NCBI GenBank assembly: GCA_030824255.1
Contig: JAVBYB010000110.1
Span: forward strand, 1-5,256
Direction of reading: 5' to 3'
Length of the DNA stretch: 5,256 nucleotides
Source: a bacterium
GTDB lineage: Bacteria; Pseudomonadota; Alphaproteobacteria; Caulobacterales; Hyphomonadaceae
The notes under the pieces are model-generated. The model had not been told where the DNA came from. It saw only the letters and a list, made by a program, of their open reading frames with translations, and did not search any database. This document shows positions 1 through 5,256 of the stretch, one piece after another (position 1 is the stretch's first letter; the number at the start of each line of letters is the position of its first letter). A program made the translations under genes and the position numbers.

Positions 1-209
1 CGTGTCTCGTCGAACACCGGTCGCACTTCGGCGAATTTCGGCGCGGCGAACTTGTGGCCAAAGTTGCGTTCGATGGCGGCGCGCACCTCGAACATGCCGT
101 CGTCTTCGCGCTCGCGCGTCGACAGGATAACCGCGTCGGCCCCCATCTCGGCCCGCACCATGGCGAGGGCTTCCTCCTCGGTCCGGCCCACGAACATCTT
201 CATCTTCAT
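1..209 (-). CDS. flhF: FlhF, flagellar SRP-like GTPase (N-terminal fragment, runs off left end)
   Basis: The first 69 codons are visible, starting at the ATG at 209-207; the gene continues past base 1. The protein opens MKMKMFVGRTEEEALAMVRA and continues with EMGADAVILSTRERED. This is the typical FlhF start: a K-x-F/Y strand, a helix with A..VR.E, then G-x-DAVILS-x-R, followed by a short strand (MFEVRAAIE, about residues 39-47). These residues belong to the N-terminal B region; the NG GTPase domain would lie outside the window. In the family, FlhF is a membrane-associated GTPase of the SRP54/FtsY type that helps place or number flagella and acts early in basal-body assembly. It begins 13 bases after the flhA stop with a good Shine-Dalgarno (AGAGGAG, 8 bases from the ATG), which supports this start; Met3 and Met5 are less well spaced. 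Being next to flhA is common for flhF. Identification rests on the N-terminus only, so GTPase integrity cannot be judged. Confidence 0.88.
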   Translation of the reverse strand, partial: MKMKMFVGRTEEEALAMVRAEMGADAVILSTREREDDGMFEVRAAIERNFGHKFAAPKFAEVRPVFDET

Positions 210-217
210 AGGGCGTA

Positions 218-224
218 CTCCTCT
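218..224 (-). promoter_or_regulatory. Ribosome binding site of flhF
   Basis: On the minus strand the bases read AGAGGAG, 8 bases before the flhF ATG. The first two bases fall inside the flhA stop codon (TAG, 225-223), so ribosomes finishing flhA pass directly over this site. It is one of the best Shine-Dalgarno matches in the window and decides the flhF start. Confidence 0.75.
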
Positions 225-2328
225 ACACGGCGCCGGCTGAGCGCAGCCGGGCTTTCGGGTGAATTTCGTTCTGCGACATCACGATGGTCTGCGGCCGGAA
301 CCGTTCCACCAGCGAGCGCACATAGGGGCGTACGCCAGCCGACGTGAGCAGGACCGGGCTGTCGCCCATCTGTCCGGCGCGCTCGAAGGCATTGCGCAGG
401 TCGGCGACAAACTGGTGCAGGCGCGAGGGCTCCAGCGCGAGCTGGCGATCCGCGCCGACACCGACCAGCGCCTCGCCGAATGCCTGTTCCCAGTTGGGCG
501 ACAGGGCAATGATCGGCAGCGCCCCCGACGCATCGAGATTCGCGTTACAAAGCTGGCGCGACAGGCGTGTCCGCACATGCTCGGTCACGGAAAGCAGGTC
601 TGTGGACGCTGACGTCGCTTCCGCAATAGCTTCGAGGATCGTCGCGAAATCGCGGATGGAGATACGTTCGCGCAGGAGGTTCTGGAGGATTCGCTGGATT
701 CCCGACACGGTGATCTGCTGCGGCGTGATATCCGTAACCAGCGCGGCCTGTTGTTTTGGCAGGTCCTCGATCAGCATCTTCACCGACGCAAACGACAGCA
801 GCTCCGCCATGTTCTCTTTCACCAGCTCGGTGAAGTGCGTGGTGAGCACCGTCGCCGCATCGACGATCGTGTAACCCTGGATGGCGGCATTTTCCTTGGC
901 GTTGTCGTCGATCCATACCGCAGGCAAGCCAAACACCGGCTCGTTGACCTTTTCACCAGCGATGGGCGGCGCAGCGCCGGACGCGTCCATTGCCAGGTGC
1001 ATCTGCGGCTTCAGCTTGCCACGACCAGCGACCACTTCCTTGATGAGGATGCGGTACTCGTCCGAGGCAAGCTCAAGATTGTCGATAATGCGCACTTGCG
1101 GAACGACGAAGCCGAACTCAGATGCAATCTGCCGACGCACGGCCTTGACCTGATCGGTCAGCTTGCGCCCCGACGTTTCGTTGATGAAGCTCAGCAATCC
1201 GAAGCCGAGTTCGATCTTGATGTCGTCGACCGCAAGCGACTCCTGGATCGGCGGCTCGGGGATGGGCTTGGCGCGTTGTTCGGCGACCGCGTCGGCCGCC
1301 TTGCTCTGTTCCTGGACGCGTTCTTTCTGGAAGCCGCGCCAGGCGAAGTAACCGCAGATGCCAGCCAGACCGAAGAACGGGATCAGCGGCATGCCCGGCA
1401 GCAGGCCGACGAACAGCGACATTGCGGCCGCCATGGAAAGCGCCTGCGGCCGCGCGAACAGCTGGACCCCGATGGCCTTGTCCGCCGCGCCTTCGACGCC
1501 TGCCTTGGAGACCAGCATGCCTGCCGCGACCGAAACAATGAGGGCAGGGATCTGCGAGACGATGCCGTCGCCGACCGTCAGCAGCGTGTAGGAGTTGGCG
1601 GCCTCCTCGAAAGAGATGCCTTCCTGGGCGACGCCGATGATCATGCCGCCGATGATGTTGATGAACGTGATCAGGATGCCGGCCATGGCATCGCCGCGCA
1701 CGAACTTCGAGGCGCCGTCCATCGCGCCGTAGAAATTGCTTTCGCCTTCAAGTTCCTTGCGGCGCCTGCGGGCCTCTTCCTCGTTGATCATGCCGGCGGA
1801 CAGGTCGGCGTCGATCGCCATCTGCTTGCCGGGCATGGCGTCGAGGGTGAAGCGCGCCGCGACTTCCGCGATACGGCCTGAGCCCTTGGTGACGACAACG
1901 AAGTTCACGATGATCAGGATGATGAAAACGACGACGCCGATGACGAAGTTGCCGTTCATCACGAAGTTGCCGAAGGCCTGGATGATGCTGCCGGCGGCTT
2001 CGGGGCCTTCGTGGCCATGCCCAAGGATGAGGCGGGTGGTGGCGATGTTCAGCGCCAGTCGCAGAAGCGTTGCCAATAGCAGCACTGTCGGAAAGGCGGA
2101 GAATTCCAGCGGCTTCTGGATAAGAAGCGCCGTCATGAGGATAAGAACAGACAGCGTGATCGAAACAGCCAGCAGCATGTCCAGGAGGAAGGCGGGGATG
2201 GGGATGATGAGCATCATCACCAGCGCCATCACGCCGAGGCCAAGCGCATATTCGCCACGCGCGAACAGCTTGGTCAGCGCATTCAGGTCAAAGCCGTTAC
2301 CGGCTGGAATCGTACCCGCCTGGGCCAT
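223..2328 (-). CDS. flhA: FlhA, flagellar type III export gate protein
   Basis: A complete 701-residue protein, the usual length for FlhA. The N-terminal half is a membrane domain with about eight hydrophobic segments (roughly 28-48, 49-70, 79-100, 127-147, 216-234, 255-274, 297-312, 314-330). The FHIPEP signature lies at 152-175 (RIAEVAARFTLDAMPGKQMA and following DAD). Charged residues that I align with functionally important ones in Salmonella FlhA are present: Arg99, Lys208, Asp213 and Asp254 (Salmonella R94, K203, D208, D249). A linker (about 332-366, rich in Glu, Lys, Ala and Pro) leads to the cytosolic domain, which binds substrates, chaperones and the ATPase complex; FGLPAVWIDD (466-475) and RERISIRDF (553-561) are typical of it. 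FlhA forms the nonameric gate ring under the MS ring and couples proton flow to export. The ATG follows the flbD stop by 5 bases and has no strong Shine-Dalgarno (only GGGG nearby), suggesting translational coupling to flbD. Type III secretion homologues (SctV) are excluded by context. Confidence 0.97.
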   Translation of the reverse strand: MAQAGTIPAGNGFDLNALTKLFARGEYALGLGVMALVMMLIIPIPAFLLDMLLAVSITLSVLILMTALLIQKPLEFSAFPTVLLLATLLRLALNIATTRLILGHGHEGPEAAGSIIQAFGNFVMNGNFVIGVVVFIILIIVNFVVVTKGSGRIAEVAARFTLDAMPGKQMAIDADLSAGMINEEEARRRRKELEGESNFYGAMDGASKFVRGDAMAGILITFINIIGGMIIGVAQEGISFEEAANSYTLLTVGDGIVSQIPALIVSVAAGMLVSKAGVEGAADKAIGVQLFARPQALSMAAAMSLFVGLLPGMPLIPFFGLAGICGYFAWRGFQKERVQEQSKAADAVAEQRAKPIPEPPIQESLAVDDIKIELGFGLLSFINETSGRKLTDQVKAVRRQIASEFGFVVPQVRIIDNLELASDEYRILIKEVVAGRGKLKPQMHLAMDASGAAPPIAGEKVNEPVFGLPAVWIDDNAKENAAIQGYTIVDAATVLTTHFTELVKENMAELLSFASVKMLIEDLPKQQAALVTDITPQQITVSGIQRILQNLLRERISIRDFATILEAIAEATSASTDLLSVTEHVRTRLSRQLCNANLDASGALPIIALSPNWEQAFGEALVGVGADRQLALEPSRLHQFVADLRNAFERAGQMGDSPVLLTSAGVRPYVRSLVERFRPQTIVMSQNEIHPKARLRSAGAV

Positions 2329-2333
2329 CTAGA

Positions 2334-3704
<1,371 letters not shown>

Positions 3705-3710
3705 GGGTTT

Positions 3711-3716
3711 TCCTCT
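3711..3716 (-). promoter_or_regulatory. Ribosome binding site of flbD
   Basis: The minus strand reads AGAGGA, 6 bases before the flbD ATG, with its first bases within the fliN stop codon (TAG, 3717-3715). The spacing supports the ATG at 3704 as the true start, and the receiver-like fold begins at once (MRVLIIG). The layout repeats that at flhF: a TAG stop running directly into AGGA. Confidence 0.7.
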
Positions 3717-4065
3717 AGGCGTCCGAGTTCTTGATGATTTCCGTCATGGTCACGCCCAGGCGATCGTCGACGACGACAACCTCCCCGCGAGCGACCAGAC
3801 GGGAGTTCACATAGATGTCGATGGCTTCACCGACGCGGCGGTCGAGTTCCAGCACCGAGCCTTCCGTCAGCTCCAGCAGCTTGGAGACTTCGATGGTCGT
3901 GCGGCCGATGACGGCCTGCACGGACACCGGCACGTCGAAGACGGGCTTGAGGTCCGCCGCAATCTTGTCGCGTGCGTCTTCCGCAACGTGCGTTTGCGCC
4001 GCGCTGCGTGGGGCAGGAGCGTTCGCGTGGGCCAGATCCGGCAGTTTGAGATCGTTGGTGTTCAT
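3715..4065 (-). CDS. fliN: FliN, flagellar motor switch / C-ring protein
   Basis: A complete 116-residue protein, a usual length for FliN. Residues 1-35 are a poorly conserved, Ala/Pro-containing and probably flexible leader. Residues about 40-112 form the SpoA (surface presentation of antigens) domain, with typical stretches [18 protein letters not shown] (39-56), the [14 protein letters not shown] segment (63-76) and [19 protein letters not shown] (84-102), ending in GVTMTEII. In the family, FliN oligomerises with FliM at the bottom of the C-ring, takes part in direction switching and binds FliH to dock the export ATPase. Its place directly after fliH fits that contact. It starts 6 bases after fliH ends, with AGGA overlapping the fliH stop. 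No FliM is visible, and the short length argues against a FliM or FliY reading. A SctQ-type secretion protein is unlikely in this neighbourhood. Confidence 0.95.
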   Translation of the reverse strand: MNTNDLKLPDLAHANAPAPRSAAQTHVAEDARDKIAADLKPVFDVPVSVQAVIGRTTIEVSKLLELTEGSVLELDRRVGEAIDIYVNSRLVARGEVVVVDDRLGVTMTEIIKNSDA

Positions 4066-4069
4066 GAGG

Positions 4070-4073
4070 TCCT
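4070..4073 (-). promoter_or_regulatory. Short ribosome binding site of fliN
   Basis: The minus strand reads AGGA, 4 bases before the fliN ATG and overlapping the fliH stop TAG. The match is short and close to the start, so translation of fliN probably also depends on ribosomes coming from fliH. Confidence 0.5.
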
Positions 4074-4698
4074 ACGCGGCGGAAAAGAGGTCAAGCTGGG
4101 GGGCAATCGGGTCCTGCAGGCGGGCGCTCAGGACAGATTCGATTGTGGTTTCGATGCCTTCACGGCTGAACCCGGCCGAGCCGTCCGACCATTCGACACG
4201 CCAGTCGCCCGGACGTGCGCGCGGGTCGACACGGAAGGAGATGCCTGCGCCGATCCCCTTGGCGCGCAGCTGTTCCAGCCGGCGCTCTATGGCTTCGATG
4301 GATTCCGGCGCACAGGCCACGATGATGCTCGGTCCCGCCTTGAGTTGGGAAATCGTGTCGGCGATGGCGATGGCGGCGGCTTCCTCGCCCGCACGGTCGA
4401 GCGCCGTGCCGGCAATTTTCTTGGCGGCAATCAGGGCAAGCTCGGCGGCTTCCGCACGCAGACCTGCCGCAATCGCGTGAAGCTGGGCTGCAACCGGGGC
4501 AAGGCTCACGACGATCCGATCGACCGAGGCAAAACCCTTGGCTTCCGTCGCCTGGCGCGCCTTGGCCTCGCCTTCGGTGCGTGCCTGAACCGCGATCTGG
4601 TCGGCTTCCTCGCGCGAAATATATTTGCGCTCAGGCCCGGAGATCACCTCTCCAGAGGACGAGAATTCTGTCGCGAAGCTGAAGGGAGACGTGTTCAT
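4072..4698 (-). CDS. fliH: FliH/FlbE, flagellar export ATPase regulator
   Basis: A complete 208-residue protein of the FliH family, close to the alphaproteobacterial FlbE type. The N-terminus holds an aromatic cluster (FSFATEF, 6-12) where enteric FliH has Trp residues used for docking. Residues about 28-115 are Ala/Glu/Lys-rich and probably a long helix or coiled coil, including ELALIAAKKIAGTAL (86-100), the AKKI segment typical of FliH. The C-terminal domain (about 120-193) carries the recognisable VDPRARPGDWRVEWSDG (157-173), which matches the D..l.pGd.rvew.dG pattern of FliH/YscL/V-ATPase-E-like proteins. FliH dimers bind and restrain the FliI ATPase and dock it to FliN and FlhA, both encoded downstream here. 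The protein ends in QLDLFSAA, which is discussed as a finding. FlbE of Caulobacter was once described as a histidine kinase; no kinase motifs are visible here. The start overlaps the fliG stop (TGATG, 4700-4696). There is no well-placed Shine-Dalgarno, so re-initiation after fliG is likely. Confidence 0.9.
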   Translation of the reverse strand: MNTSPFSFATEFSSSGEVISGPERKYISREEADQIAVQARTEGEAKARQATEAKGFASVDRIVVSLAPVAAQLHAIAAGLRAEAAELALIAAKKIAGTALDRAGEEAAAIAIADTISQLKAGPSIIVACAPESIEAIERRLEQLRAKGIGAGISFRVDPRARPGDWRVEWSDGSAGFSREGIETTIESVLSARLQDPIAPQLDLFSAA

Positions 4699-5256
4699 CA
4701 GTAAATCAACTCGTCCTGGCCGCCGCTTTCGGCGAGCATGATTTCGCCGCGGTCCGCCAACGCCTTGGCGACCACGACCATTTCCTGCTGGGCGCTTTCG
4801 ACGTCCTTGAGCTTGACCGGGCCCATCGCGGCCATGTCATCGCGCATGAGCTTCGCTGCGCGTTCGGACATGTTCGACATGAACAGGTTGCGCATTTCGT
4901 CGTTCGCGCCCTTGAGCGCGAGGCCCAGCTTGTCCTTGTCGATGTTGCGCAGCAGCGTCTGTACGCCGCCCGGATCGAGTTTTGACAGATCCTCGAAGAC
5001 GAACATCAGCGAACGGATCTTGTCGGCCGCGTCCTTGTTCTTGTCTTCGAGAAGCGACATGAATCGCCCCTCGGTCTGCCGGTCGAAATTGTTGAAGATG
5101 GAAGCCATCTGCTCGTGGCTGTCGCGTTTCGACGTGCGGGCGAGGTTTGTCATGAACTCGGTGCGCAGGGTCGACTCGATTTTTTCGAGAATGTCGCGCT
5201 GCACAGGCTCCATGCGCAGCATGCGCTGGATGACTTCGAGCGCGAATTCCGGGGGC
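4698..5256 (-). CDS. fliG: FliG, flagellar motor switch protein (C-terminal part, 5' end beyond window)
   Basis: The last 185 codons are visible; the frame is open to the right edge ([11 protein letters not shown] precedes the first in-window Met at 5222), so that Met is internal and not the start. In this fragment's numbering (first full codon = 1), residues 1-40 belong to the end of the middle domain and its connecting helix, and residues about 50-180 to the C-terminal domain. MFVFEDL (84-90), LALKGA (112-117), [14 protein letters not shown] (128-141) and GPVKLKDVE (145-153) are family hallmarks. The charged torque-ridge residues of E. coli FliG (K264, R281, D288, D289, R297) correspond to Lys115, Arg132, Asp139, Asp140 and Lys148; the last is a conservative Arg-to-Lys change. 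FliG sits at the top of the C-ring, attaches to FliF and takes torque from the MotA/B or Pom stators. The Gly-Gly hinge found in E. coli and Thermotoga FliG is not present. The stop codon overlaps the fliH start. Confidence 0.95.
   Translation of the reverse strand, partial: PPEFALEVIQRMLRMEPVQRDILEKIESTLRTEFMTNLARTSKRDSHEQMASIFNNFDRQTEGRFMSLLEDKNKDAADKIRSLMFVFEDLSKLDPGGVQTLLRNIDKDKLGLALKGANDEMRNLFMSNMSERAAKLMRDDMAAMGPVKLKDVESAQQEMVVVAKALADRGEIMLAESGGQDELIY

Noticed and set aside
922..937. A second GG-N10-GC spacing match on the minus strand inside flhA.
   Set aside because: Only the two dinucleotides fit; the remaining -24 and -12 bases do not, and no gene starts at a sensible distance downstream.
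751..1881. A 376-codon open frame on the plus strand opposite flhA.
   Set aside because: It is the antisense of a clear FlhA coding sequence. The predicted protein is rich in Arg, Asp, His and Gln without recognisable motifs, as expected from GC-rich codon use on the opposite strand.
4072..4698. FlbE as a sensor histidine kinase, as once proposed for the Caulobacter protein.
   Set aside because: No H-box or ATP-binding N/G boxes are visible; the C-terminal DPRARPGDWRVEW pattern and gene order fit FliH.
4698..5222. Reading fliG as a short 174-residue gene starting at the Met at 5222.
   Set aside because: The frame continues upstream to the window edge with sensible FliG middle-domain sequence ([11 protein letters not shown]), so the Met is internal and the gene is cut by the window.

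Overview
The window is a stretch of flagellar operon read entirely from the minus strand. It holds six genes in transcription order (right to left): fliG (3' part only), fliH/flbE, fliN, flbD, flhA and flhF (5' part only). The DNA is GC-rich (roughly 60% by eye). This gene order, an FlbD-type sigma-54 activator embedded among motor genes, and an FlbE-like FliH all point to an alphaproteobacterium of the Caulobacter/Hyphomonas/Maricaulis kind. The order resembles the Caulobacter fliF-fliG-flbE-fliN-flbD-flhA cluster as I remember it. The exact genus cannot be read from the sequence.

Layout: positions 5256-4698 encode the C-terminal part of the rotor protein FliG. Positions 4698-4072 encode FliH/FlbE, the export-ATPase regulator, whose ATG overlaps the fliG stop in TGATG. 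Positions 4065-3715 encode the C-ring protein FliN. Positions 3704-2334 encode FlbD, a sigma-54-dependent activator with a degenerate receiver domain. Positions 2328-223 encode FlhA, the export-gate membrane protein. Positions 209-1 encode the first 69 residues of FlhF, an SRP-type GTPase of flagellar placement and assembly. Gaps between genes are 5 to 13 bases, or a 1-base overlap, so there is no intergenic stretch of note. No terminator, tRNA, mobile element or CRISPR was seen. The operon promoter must lie beyond the right end, unless an internal site is used.

The genes form one functional unit. FliG and FliN build the rotor/switch, FliH links the export ATPase to the C-ring, FlhA is the export gate, and FlhF probably sets where or when the basal body is built. 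FlbD would switch on later (hook, rod, flagellin) sigma-54 genes once this early apparatus is in place. The system is known overall. The points worth a second look are details: a perfect QLDLF clamp-binding-like motif at the FliH C-terminus, a FlbD receiver lacking most phosphorylation residues, loss of the Gly-Gly hinge in FliG, a sigma-54-like -24/-12 element inside flbD ahead of flhA, and a small hairpin just before the weakly ribosome-binding flhA start.
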